Of a stretch of 64,000 bases of DNA, positions 57,092 through 64,000 are shown piece after piece. The DNA lies in assembly GCA_016860845.1 (NCBI GenBank), contig BOKF01000003.1:310001-374000 (forward strand). Reading direction: 5' to 3'. Source of the stretch: Chloroflexota bacterium. Lineage in GTDB: Bacteria > Chloroflexota > Anaerolineae > 4572-78 > J111. The first letter of the stretch is position 1. The number at the start of each line of letters is the position of its first letter. Position numbers and translations under genes: made by a program. Below the pieces are notes generated by a model. That model was not told the origin of the DNA. It saw nothing but the letters and a program-made list of their open reading frames with translations, and did no database searches.

Positions 57092-59386
57092 CTATTGACT
57101 GGTCAGGCTGGCGCAGCTCGATTCGGGCAAGTCGCCATTAGCTGCGCTTTCTATCCAGTTGATAGTGTCGCTAAAGCTGGCACGCCGGATGTTGGGATGA
57201 TCAACGGCCGGATAACTCACATAAGTTACGTGGTTGCCAAGCTGGCACAGGCTGGCGGCAAATTGCGTTTGGCTGGGGGGCGTCACGACCTGGTCAGCCG
57301 TACCTTGCAGGATGAGCGCCGGGATGTCCACACCGTCCGGCGACAAACCGGCCGCATTGGCTTCCAGGGCCGCTTTGAAAGCCGGAACCACCGGTTGCAG
57401 GCGGTCGGCGAAGAGCGCCTCCATAAATTCGGGGCGATACATTTGCCGGGCGCTGGGGCTGTAGTAGCTAAAGACGCCATCAACGCAGCGGGTCATCACA
57501 TCGGCTTCAAAGTTGGCCAGCCAGTGATCCTGAAAAACAACAACCGGATCAACCACCTCTGGACCATAAAAATCGCGGTAGCTCTGCACAATGTAGGGGC
57601 TGAAGATGGCATCTTCTCTCAACAGCGTTTCGAGATTGGTGGTCGGGCCGTGGCCGATGACGCCTTTGAGGGGCAACTCCGGCGCATAGCTGGCCGCGAA
57701 ATCCTTGGCCGCAAAAGCAGCGTGCCCCCCGCTGGAGTAACCGGCGAAGAAAACGGCCTCCATCGGGCGGGCCACAATTTGCGGCGATTCGGCAAAGAAG
57801 TTGTAAGCCGCCCGCGCTGCATCGAGCAAGGCCCGCGCTTGAAACTCGGCGATGAAGTAGGGATGCGCCTGGTTAGGCTCGTCAAAGCCTTGATAGTTGG
57901 GCAAAACGCCAATAAGCCCCTGGGCAGTATAGTCAAGCATATAGCTATGATAGGCTCCCCAATTGCCGCTATATACTCCCTCATTCAGTGGAGCGCATCC
58001 GTCGCTCAGGCCGGTGGTGCCGGGGCCATAGACTAAAATGGGGAAGTTGGTTGGCTCAGCGACCTGCGGCACGTATAAACTCGCTTCAACCTCAGTGACT
58101 CGCTCGTTTCGGCCTGTCGTTTTGTAACGCAGGTGATAGACTTCGATGGTATAATTGCCAACCGGCTCGAAGGTCGTCCAAAATTCAGTTGAAGCCAACT
58201 GTCCCGCCTGTTGGTTGGCGAGCGAGCGCGGCGTCACGGTTACCGGAACAACATGTGTGGCTGTGGGCGTTGGTTGAGGAGTCGGGCCAGGTTCCAGAGC
58301 CGATGTCGTCGTCGGCAAAGCTGTTGTGAAGCCCGGTTCAAAGGCGGCCGGCGTGGGGGCATCGTCAACGGCAGTTGAGGTCAGCCGATCCGGTTGAGGC
58401 GGCTCGATGGTTGCGGCCAGGGCTTGAGCTATATAGGTTTTGCCGTTTTCGGTCAGATGCTCCGTATCCACAAAATTGTAGGCTTCCAGATCAAAGACCA
58501 GGTTCAAAATATCCACATCTTTTTGACGCAGAACTCGTTCAACCACCGCCGTATTCTCAGCCAATCGCTCTCGAAATGTCGGGCCGAGATATTTTTCGCC
58601 AAGCTGATAGTTGATAGGCGTGATGTAGAAGATGGGTTTGATGCCGTTTTCTTTGAGCAACCGGCTTGTCGCCTGTAGCGACTGAAGCTTACGGTGGTTG
58701 GGGTCCAAATTGAACATATAGTAATAAACCAGCGTCCCCTGTAGGGCCTCAACTTCATCCTCAGCAGGGAGGCCGGCATAGTAGGCAAAATCGGTCGGGT
58801 TGGTTTCAGCCTGGGTCGCGCTGGCCCCAATCAGTTCCTCAAATTCGGCTACCTTGCCCACAGGCTGGTCGCCGTTGAAGACCGTCGCCTCCCGAAACTC
58901 GGCCTGGCTGATCGGCGAGTCGAACAGTCCAAACGTATCAAACAGCCGGTAAAATATGGTGGAAAGCAACGGGCCGTAAGTCAGGATGGTTTTCTCACGC
59001 TCAAACTGGTAGGTGGGGCGCAAATCCCACTCCGGTGAAAATGAGCGCATGTTAATTGGAATGATAACCGTCTTGACCTGAGACTTGTGTTCGACCAGGT
59101 AATTGACATAGCGTTCATACAAATCCAGATGGTAAGCCGGATGGGCTACGTCACCAATTGCATGATTGGGGAGCAGTCCCCGGAGAATCTCCGGGATGGT
59201 TGGCTCGCCTTCAGGGTAAATCAGGATGCTATCGCCGAAATAAACCGTGTCAACACCTGCTTGAAGCTGCTGGTCTAACGCCAGGATTTCTGGGGGCAGC
59301 TCCGGCGGGCGCATGGCCGAGACAGCCGCCTGTAGTGTAAGGAGTATAGCGATGAAAGCGATCAGTTTTAGGAAAAAGTTCCTCAT
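57092..59386 (-). CDS. SGNH-like acyltransferase domain fused to a secreted alpha/beta hydrolase
   Basis: A 764-residue protein. A signal anchor (about 5-24) leads to an SGNH/AlgJ-like domain: F-G-D-S-I (Ser53) and D-T-E-H-L (Asp307, His310). A Thr/Pro linker (about 335-390) joins it to an alpha/beta hydrolase domain (about 400-764) with Y-G-P-G-T-T-G, G-Y-S-S-G-G-H (Ser551), Q-G-T-A-D and A-V-D-H-P. The second domain is a paralogue of the protein at 54104. A fused acyl-transfer and esterase pair next to an MBOAT is unusual and could both load and trim ester groups on a surface glycan. Confidence 0.8.
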   Translation of the reverse strand: MRNFFLKLIAFIAILLTLQAAVSAMRPPELPPEILALDQQLQAGVDTVYFGDSILIYPEGEPTIPEILRGLLPNHAIGDVAHPAYHLDLYERYVNYLVEHKSQVKTVIIPINMRSFSPEWDLRPTYQFEREKTILTYGPLLSTIFYRLFDTFGLFDSPISQAEFREATVFNGDQPVGKVAEFEELIGASATQAETNPTDFAYYAGLPAEDEVEALQGTLVYYYMFNLDPNHRKLQSLQATSRLLKENGIKPIFYITPINYQLGEKYLGPTFRERLAENTAVVERVLRQKDVDILNLVFDLEAYNFVDTEHLTENGKTYIAQALAATIEPPQPDRLTSTAVDDAPTPAAFEPGFTTALPTTTSALEPGPTPQPTPTATHVVPVTVTPRSLANQQAGQLASTEFWTTFEPVGNYTIEVYHLRYKTTGRNERVTEVEASLYVPQVAEPTNFPILVYGPGTTGLSDGCAPLNEGVYSGNWGAYHSYMLDYTAQGLIGVLPNYQGFDEPNQAHPYFIAEFQARALLDAARAAYNFFAESPQIVARPMEAVFFAGYSSGGHAAFAAKDFAASYAPELPLKGVIGHGPTTNLETLLREDAIFSPYIVQSYRDFYGPEVVDPVVVFQDHWLANFEADVMTRCVDGVFSYYSPSARQMYRPEFMEALFADRLQPVVPAFKAALEANAAGLSPDGVDIPALILQGTADQVVTPPSQTQFAASLCQLGNHVTYVSYPAVDHPNIRRASFSDTINWIESAANGDLPESSCASLTSQ

Positions 59387-59453
59387 GCGAGCTATCCTTT
59401 GCGCTGGGTCGAAACGTCAGATGAGACAGGGTGACAGCTTAATTTAATAATGG

Positions 59454-59481
59454 ATCATACCTTTGTATTTGATATGTACAA
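59454..59481 (-). promoter_or_regulatory. Promoter of the SGNH fusion/MBOAT genes
   Basis: On the minus strand, TTGTAC, 16 bases, TATGAT, about 70 bases before the start codon. It fits a sigma-70 promoter well. Confidence 0.5.
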
Positions 59482-59486
59482 TGTTC

Positions 59487-61880
59487 TCAGGGGGCATTCG
59501 TTGTTGATGAGGCCGTAAATTCCACCAAATAGCGCAGGCCACTGGCAATGTCCAGTTGCAGCAACGGTGCGCTCGAATAATCAAGGAGACGAATTTGCCA
59601 GGTGACTGCTTTAGTCGGATCGAGAGCCTCGTAATCAAATTGGCCCGTAGGACCGGAGACGACTTGGGCGACCACTTCATTACTAGCAACAATTTCAAGC
59701 GCTACGTTGCTAACCCCTTGACCCTGCTTATCAAGGACAAAGCCGGACACACTGGCGACATGGTGGCTCCAACTATCTGCCCCAAGCAACCGCGCCGTAA
59801 AAGTGCTCTCCGGATGTAACTCTACAAGTGGCTGCTCGGTTTCTGGGGACGCTTCTTCGTCTGTCTCGTCCTTAATGCCAAAGTAGTAGCGCAAAATTTT
59901 ATTGGTTACCGGTACAGCTACCTGGGACCCCTCACCACCCCCATAGACAAAGACGATGGTGGCAATTTCCGGCTTGTTACTGGGCGCGTAAGCGGCAAAC
60001 CAGGCATGTTTAGTTTTAACGCGGCCATCCCGATCTAGACATTGGGGGTAACGATCGCAGAATTCGGCCGTGCCGGTTTTGCCGGAAGCAATAATCCCCG
60101 GCACATCAAACATATCGTTAGCCGTCCCTGCCTCCCATTCAATCACTGCTCGCAACCCTTGCTGCACCCACTGGATATTTTCGGGATCAACCGCAAGCCG
60201 GCGGATGACCTGAGGCTCGTTTACTTTAACCACGTTGCCCTCGGCGTCAAGAATCTCTTTCACCAAATAGGGCCGATAGAGGTTGCCCCCATTCCCAATG
60301 GCGGCAAAAGCGTTCAGCATTTGTAACGGCGTGGCCAACACAAATCCCTGGCCAATCGCCATGTTATAGGTATCCCCGGTCAACCAGGTTTCGGCATAGT
60401 TCAGGCGTTTCCACTTTTGGGTGGGAACCAGTCCCTCCGCCTCACCCGGTAAATCAAGGCCGCTTGGCTGCCCAAAGCCAAACATCTCGGCGTATTTAGC
60501 CATTCGTTCCAATCCCAGCCCTTCATAGTTCGCCGGGTCATAGCCGCCACCTACCTGGTAAAAGTACACATTGCAAGATTGGGCCAGGCCACTGATGACG
60601 TTGACCGGACCGTGCCCGCTGCGCAGCCAACAGAAGAAAGGTTGAGCCAGGTCCAGGTTGTCAGGTTCAAATTGATTGGGCAAATAAAGCACCCCCTGAC
60701 AAGTAAAGGTCGTATCTGGCAAAATGGTTCCTTCCTGGAGCGCCCCTGCTGCCGGAATGATTTTAAAGGTAGAGCCGGGTGGATACAGGCCGGCAATGGC
60801 CTGATTGAGTAAGGGGGTTGTGGGATCTTCACTCAATAGTGACAATTCACGGGCGGTAATCCCCCGCGAGAAAAGGTTATTATCAAAGCTGGGCAGCGAA
60901 ACCATCGCCAAAATCTCACCTGTTTGCGGATTCATGGCAATGGCTACCCCCCGCTTGGAACCAACCTCCTCCATTTCTTCCCGTAAGGCTCTAGCCGTCG
61001 CTTCCTGCAGACCGATGTCAAGAGATAAACGGAGATTGTAGCCGGGTCGAGCCTCGACATTCTGGCTGATAGTTCTAATTTTTTCACCGATAACATTGAC
61101 TTCAACGCTCTCCAGCCCCTTGACCCCACGCAACCATGCCTCGTAACTTGACTCTAATCCGGTTAGCCCGACGAAATCGGTCAAGTCATAACCTTGCGTT
61201 TCGTATTGGTTGAACTGTTCTGCCGGAATGGGGCCAGTATAACCCAGGATATGGCTCATCAACTCCCCATGCGGATAATCGCGAGTGGGCGAAATATCAA
61301 TCAGTACACCGGGTAAATCCAGGCGTTCCTCCTCTATTTTTGAAACGATCATTGGGTCAATATCGGTAGCAATCGTAACCGGCAAGAATGGGGCGAAGGT
61401 ACGGTTCTGATTAACTGCATCGCGAATACCCAACGGAGCACTGGCCAGTTGGCGGCTGCGCGAATTAGCGATTTGTCTTTGAGGTTGGCGATTGTATTGG
61501 TGATGGAGAATTGCCTGAAAATAGCCGCTATTGCGCTCCCCCATTGGCTCAATGGCTGTGGTAATAGGCAGATTTAAGAGTTCTGATAGGCGGGCAAATA
61601 TCTTAGCTTCGGCTGTGGCCTCGTCAGGCAGGTATGCCGGGACAATGGCAATGTTATAAGTCGGCCGATTACGTACCAGAAGTTCACTATTGCGATCATA
61701 AATCACGCCTCGCGAGGCTGGCACCTGCGCCAGGCGAAACCGGTTGACATTTGCCAGTTCTGTGTACCGCTCACCTTGAACTACTTGCAAGTTCCACAGT
61801 TGGGTGGCCAACATGGCAAAAGCGATTAAAACCAGGCCGCGAAATATGTAACTGCCCAGCCGAATTTGAAATTCTGTCAT
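59487..61880 (-). CDS. mrdA: Penicillin-binding protein 2 with extra C-terminal beta domain
   Basis: A 797-residue transpeptidase of the elongation type. The ATG at 61880 is chosen; a GTG at 61895 is possible, and neither has a strong ribosome site. A signal anchor (about 10-30), the dimerisation domain, then the active-site motifs P-G-S-T-F-K (Ser370), S-C-N (Ser435) and S-G-K-T-G-T-A (Lys601) are intact. After about 680 there is an Ig/carboxypeptidase-regulatory-like domain: V-S-G-F-V-L-D-K-Q-G-Q-G-V-S-N-V, which PBP2 usually lacks. The promoter region holds a TCTTAC-N5-GTAAGA operator over the -35. Confidence 0.88.
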   Translation of the reverse strand: MTEFQIRLGSYIFRGLVLIAFAMLATQLWNLQVVQGERYTELANVNRFRLAQVPASRGVIYDRNSELLVRNRPTYNIAIVPAYLPDEATAEAKIFARLSELLNLPITTAIEPMGERNSGYFQAILHHQYNRQPQRQIANSRSRQLASAPLGIRDAVNQNRTFAPFLPVTIATDIDPMIVSKIEEERLDLPGVLIDISPTRDYPHGELMSHILGYTGPIPAEQFNQYETQGYDLTDFVGLTGLESSYEAWLRGVKGLESVEVNVIGEKIRTISQNVEARPGYNLRLSLDIGLQEATARALREEMEEVGSKRGVAIAMNPQTGEILAMVSLPSFDNNLFSRGITARELSLLSEDPTTPLLNQAIAGLYPPGSTFKIIPAAGALQEGTILPDTTFTCQGVLYLPNQFEPDNLDLAQPFFCWLRSGHGPVNVISGLAQSCNVYFYQVGGGYDPANYEGLGLERMAKYAEMFGFGQPSGLDLPGEAEGLVPTQKWKRLNYAETWLTGDTYNMAIGQGFVLATPLQMLNAFAAIGNGGNLYRPYLVKEILDAEGNVVKVNEPQVIRRLAVDPENIQWVQQGLRAVIEWEAGTANDMFDVPGIIASGKTGTAEFCDRYPQCLDRDGRVKTKHAWFAAYAPSNKPEIATIVFVYGGGEGSQVAVPVTNKILRYYFGIKDETDEEASPETEQPLVELHPESTFTARLLGADSWSHHVASVSGFVLDKQGQGVSNVALEIVASNEVVAQVVSGPTGQFDYEALDPTKAVTWQIRLLDYSSAPLLQLDIASGLRYLVEFTASSTTNAP

Positions 61881-61943
61881 CGCAGTAAATTGCACATTGT
61901 GAGCAGGCCAATGCCTGAATATTTCTTATCCCCGCACACTTCT

Positions 61944-61982
61944 ATTATCAACGTAATGTCATTTCTCTTACTAATTGTAAGA
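61944..61982 (-). promoter_or_regulatory. PBP2 promoter with TCTTAC-N5-GTAAGA operator, site 2
   Basis: TCTTAC-TAATT-GTAAGA (61966-61982) covers the likely -35, and GATAAT on the minus strand (61944-61949) is a likely -10. A bound protein would block RNA polymerase. BlaI-type repressors use a related TTAC-N4-GTAA site, but the spacer here is five. Confidence 0.6.
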
Positions 61983-62057
61983 TAAGTACCCGGAATCGTC
62001 AAACCTTATTGCTCCTTTGCCGGTGGTTCGGCCAGGGAAATGGTTGATAAAAACAAT

Positions 62058-62852
62058 TTAATTGTTTAACAAAGTGCCCTTGACGACTAGTCGTTGCTCA
62101 TACCGGCCTGTTTCATCGTTCCAATTTTGGCAGGTTATTAAGGTTATTTGTGGGGTGTCGGTAGGATAGGTAACCTCTACAGCGGTGCTATCCACCGTCT
62201 GTTGACCGTCCACTACATATTCAAATTTCTGTCCGCCTTTGTAGACAGCCACCACATCCCCAGGAACCAACCGGCCTAGCCCGATAAAAGGACCAGGGAT
62301 TCCCGCTGCCAGGGTCACATGGCCGGCCAGGACAAGGTTGCTATCAGAACCGGGCGGGGCCGTTCCTTCCAGATGTCCTATGGCCTCTCCAAGATGATCC
62401 ACTTTCCAGGTTTGGTTTTCGATAGGCGCCAGAACAACGGGCGCATCCAGGTTAAGCGCGGGAATGACCAACCTGGTGGCCAGCCCTTCTTGGGTGACGG
62501 AATTAACCGAACCCGCCGGCAGCGCAAACCCTAATGCTTCTTCGACAGTTAGCGCAGGAGCAGGTGGCGTTTCAGCCTCTGGGGTGTTTTCTGTTTTTAT
62601 TCCTGTTTCCGCTTCTGATTCTGATAAAGATGAAGCCGCAGCCTGTTCTGCCGAACTATCACTTGCTTCCGAAGTAACGGCGATTGCAGGCAGGGGCAAA
62701 GGCCCTATGGTTGTAATCTTGATGATGCGCGGTTTTGCCGTTGGAATGGAAAGTAACCAACCACTGAGACCCAATAGCATAATAGCGGCTAAGCACATTA
62801 CCACCAGCAATGAACTGATTATCCCAAAGGTTACAATCAATCTACGTCCCAT
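62058..62852 (-). CDS. Sortase (class D/E-like)
   Basis: A 264-residue transpeptidase. One N-terminal membrane helix (about 8-34), a Ser/Glu-rich spacer to about 100, then the sortase barrel: L-A-G-H-V (His178), T-L-I-T-C (Cys241) and a catalytic Arg at 250 or 254 in E-T-G-R-Y-E-Q-R. It would attach or polymerise surface proteins. No sorting-signal substrate was noticed in the window. Its gene follows a short anti-sigma-like gene by 34 bases. Confidence 0.88.
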   Translation of the reverse strand: MGRRLIVTFGIISSLLVVMCLAAIMLLGLSGWLLSIPTAKPRIIKITTIGPLPLPAIAVTSEASDSSAEQAAASSLSESEAETGIKTENTPEAETPPAPALTVEEALGFALPAGSVNSVTQEGLATRLVIPALNLDAPVVLAPIENQTWKVDHLGEAIGHLEGTAPPGSDSNLVLAGHVTLAAGIPGPFIGLGRLVPGDVVAVYKGGQKFEYVVDGQQTVDSTAVEVTYPTDTPQITLITCQNWNDETGRYEQRLVVKGTLLNN

Positions 62853-62886
62853 TGTTACCCCCTACGGACCGTTTAAGCCCCGCTAC

Positions 62887-63126
62887 TTAACTGGAAGACA
62901 GCGATGTCCTTTGAATACGGTTCAAAAGCCGTCGTTTCAAATTCGGCGGTGGATCAGCCTCAGGCACCGTGAAGGCCAGTTGAGCGATGACAGCCCGGTA
63001 AGCGTGTGCCTCGGTCCGGCAACCAGCGCAAACGTCCAGATGTTCTGAAACAAAATTTTGCTCCACCTCATCCAGGCAATCTAAGGTATAGCCGGGCAAT
63101 AATTCTATGACAGGGTTGGTACACAT
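62887..63126 (-). CDS. Short zinc-finger anti-sigma-like protein
   Basis: A 79-residue protein. L-P-G-Y-T-L-D-C-L, then H-L-D-V-C-A-G-C-R matches the zf-HC2 zinc site of anti-sigma factors (His, Cys, Cys). Full members have a membrane helix and an extracytoplasmic domain after it; here the chain ends at S-L-S-S-S, so it is either truncated or a soluble form. There is no sigma gene beside it; the SigZ-like factor is about 39 kb away. It is probably transcribed with the sortase gene. Confidence 0.65.
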   Translation of the reverse strand: MCTNPVIELLPGYTLDCLDEVEQNFVSEHLDVCAGCRTEAHAYRAVIAQLAFTVPEADPPPNLKRRLLNRIQRTSLSSS

Positions 63127-63347
63127 TTAAAGTAGTGGGTTGAGCAAGCTCATATGGCTGACGCGTGTAACCTGTTGGTTGGCCTTCAGTTGTTACTGTC
63201 AGCCTGGGTAGGGCGGCTGATGCCCTTGTAGTCGTAGTCTGAGCGACAAATTGGCCGTTGGGACTAAAAGTGGCCGTCGCCACAACCGGCGTATCTGGCC
63301 AATTGATAAGCCGCTCGATCGCCTTATTTGACAATCAGAAAGCGGCA

Positions 63348-63382
63348 TCTTACGATACGTAAGATAAAATGGCAAATTTGCC
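63348..63382. promoter_or_regulatory. TCTTAC-N5-GTAAGA operator, site 3, with a 12-bp palindrome
   Basis: TCTTAC-GATAC-GTAAGA (63348-63364) is followed by GGCAAATTTGCC (63371-63382), a perfect 12-bp palindrome. The region lies upstream of the anti-sigma/sortase genes on the minus strand. Confidence 0.55.
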
Positions 63383-63506
63383 GGACCCAAATTATCAAGT
63401 GAGGTTGACCATAAATAGAAGCGTTCGATATTCGCCGCTCTGAAAGTGATACCTCTTTAGCCAAAGGCTCTGAGGCGGGGTTGGGATTAATGAAGGCCAA
63501 ATCTGC

Positions 63507-63553
63507 TTGACAATTCAGCCTTAAATCCTATAATTATCTTACGTTTTGTAAGA
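63507..63553 (+). promoter_or_regulatory. Consensus promoter with TCTTAC-N5-GTAAGA operator, site 4
   Basis: TTGACA (63507), 16 bases, TATAAT (63529) is a full-consensus sigma-70 promoter. TCTTAC-GTTTT-GTAAGA (63537-63553) lies over the expected start of transcription, a normal place for a repressor. It points toward the aminotransferase gene. Confidence 0.7.
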
Positions 63554-63559
63554 ACGGTT

Positions 63560-63700
63560 GTAACTGCTCACGTGGCCTTAACTTGAAGAACAGGCGGATA
63601 AAAGCGGAAACCGACCAAAGCCTAATCACCCCTATTCTGATTGGTTTGTAAGATTTTGACACTGTTAAAGAACAATTTGGTTACACGCCTGAGCAGTTAC
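63560..63700 (+). other. Leader enclosed by an 11-bp inverted repeat
   Basis: GTAACTGCTCA (63560-63570) is perfectly complementary to TGAGCAGTTAC (63690-63700), closing about 119 bases of the leader between promoter and aminotransferase gene. A GTAAGA half-site lies inside at 63648. It might be a structured RNA leader; no known riboswitch was recognised. Confidence 0.4.
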
Positions 63701-63747
63701 CCCTTTTATCAAGTGAAGGTATAGAAAAAATACTGAGAAGGATGTCT

Positions 63748-64000
63748 ATGTCTGTCTCTCACCATGAAAGTCTGTCAATGGCAGAGGCCGAGGCTTCGTT
63801 CCAGCAAACTTATCCTCAATTTGCCACGACTGCCCCGCTCGACCAACTACGCGCCACCGAGTATGGCCGTCTGGAACGATGGGGTCATACCTACCTGGAT
63901 TACACCGGCGGCGGTCTGTATGCCGAAAGCCAGGTCCGCGCCCATATGGCGTTGTTGCTCCAGCATGTGTTTGGCAATCCTCATTCCACCAACCCCACCT
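63748..64000 (+). CDS. Class V aminotransferase-like protein, 3' end outside the window
   Basis: The ATG at 63748 is about seven bases after GAGAAGG; an ATG at 63742 touches the ribosome site. The visible 84 residues include Y-L-D-Y-T-G-G-G-L-Y-A-E-S-Q-V and F-G-N-P-H-S-T-N-P-T, the opening of the cysteine desulfurase/molybdenum-cofactor-sulfurase-like group of PLP enzymes. The PLP-binding Lys lies beyond the window. It has a strong promoter with an operator and a possible structured leader. Confidence 0.8.
   Translation, partial: MSVSHHESLSMAEAEASFQQTYPQFATTAPLDQLRATEYGRLERWGHTYLDYTGGGLYAESQVRAHMALLLQHVFGNPHSTNPT

Noticed and set aside
57095..58036. A 313-residue plus-strand frame
   Set aside because: It is the antisense of the SGNH-hydrolase fusion, whose motifs are clear; its own composition is not protein-like.
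63068..63334. An 88-residue minus-strand frame overlapping the anti-sigma gene
   Set aside because: It overlaps a better-supported gene and has no visible ribosome site. V-V-A-T-A-T-F-S-P-N-G-Q-F-V-A looks WD40-like but is too short to be sure.
1..64000. tRNA, rRNA, CRISPR arrays, integrases and transposases
   Set aside because: I looked for their usual signatures in the gaps and saw none; a tool search would be more sensitive.

Overview
The window reads as chromosomal DNA of a GC-rich, probably Chloroflexota (Anaerolineae-like) bacterium. That is an inference from the gene mix: an archaeal-type (type II) GAPDH, a GH57 enzyme, an Agl23-like membrane protein with an NHL propeller, a DUF1624 acyltransferase, heterodimer-type lycopene cyclase halves, a YbhF-like exporter, and many heptamer-like intergenic inverted repeats. 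I saw no rRNA, tRNA, CRISPR array, transposase or phage gene.

Layout. 1-4.3 kb: a truncated protein with five W-x-x-[DN]-[FL] motifs, a vWA protein, a lipoprotein alpha/beta hydrolase and a DUF1624 membrane protein. 4.4-6.6 kb: C39-like peptidase with TPRs and a ferric-reductase-like membrane protein. 6.65-18.1 kb: DUF5676 and DUF2180 small proteins, ftsH between two lycopene-cyclase-domain genes, then nuoL, nuoM, a degenerate receiver, nuoH and a second nuoL. 18.2-19.5 kb: mntH on the minus strand behind twin operator-like palindromes. 19.6-23.5 kb: DUF2933 protein, geranylgeranyl-reductase-like enzyme, Hsp20 and a UbiB/ABC1 kinase. 23.5-25.9 kb: SigZ-like sigma factor, small proteins and a LuxR-type regulator. 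26-34.3 kb: an ABC-2 exporter operon (two-NBD ATPase, two permeases, two HlyD adaptors). 34.3-43.7 kb: carbon metabolism (GAPDH, PEP carboxykinase, GH57, CBM48 protein, phosphofructokinase) with a hydrolase and an EamA transporter. 43.7-53.8 kb: an unusual metal P-type ATPase, M23 peptidase, HtrA, the Agl23-NHL protein and a frameshifted cyclopropane-fatty-acid synthase. 54-63.1 kb: envelope genes (lipoprotein hydrolase, MBOAT, SGNH-hydrolase fusion, PBP2, sortase, anti-sigma fragment). The window ends inside a class V aminotransferase.

How it may work together. The most striking pattern is a promoter class with fixed geometry: two GCCAWWNRGC-like boxes 24 bp apart, with a -10 hexamer exactly 35 bp after the start of the second box. 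I found six copies with exact spacing and one with 23/35. They precede the DUF5676-ftsH-nuo block, the DUF2933-hsp20-ubiB block, the gap-pckA-GH57 block, the CBM48-pfk block, htrA (two tandem copies) and cfa. This suggests one activator coordinates protein quality control, membrane energetics, glycogen/glycolysis and membrane lipid change, much as a stress or dormancy regulon would. A second motif, TCTTAC-N5-GTAAGA, occurs four times, near the P-type ATPase, PBP2, the anti-sigma/sortase pair and the aminotransferase, and looks like a repressor operator. Both proposals come from sequence reading only and are untested.
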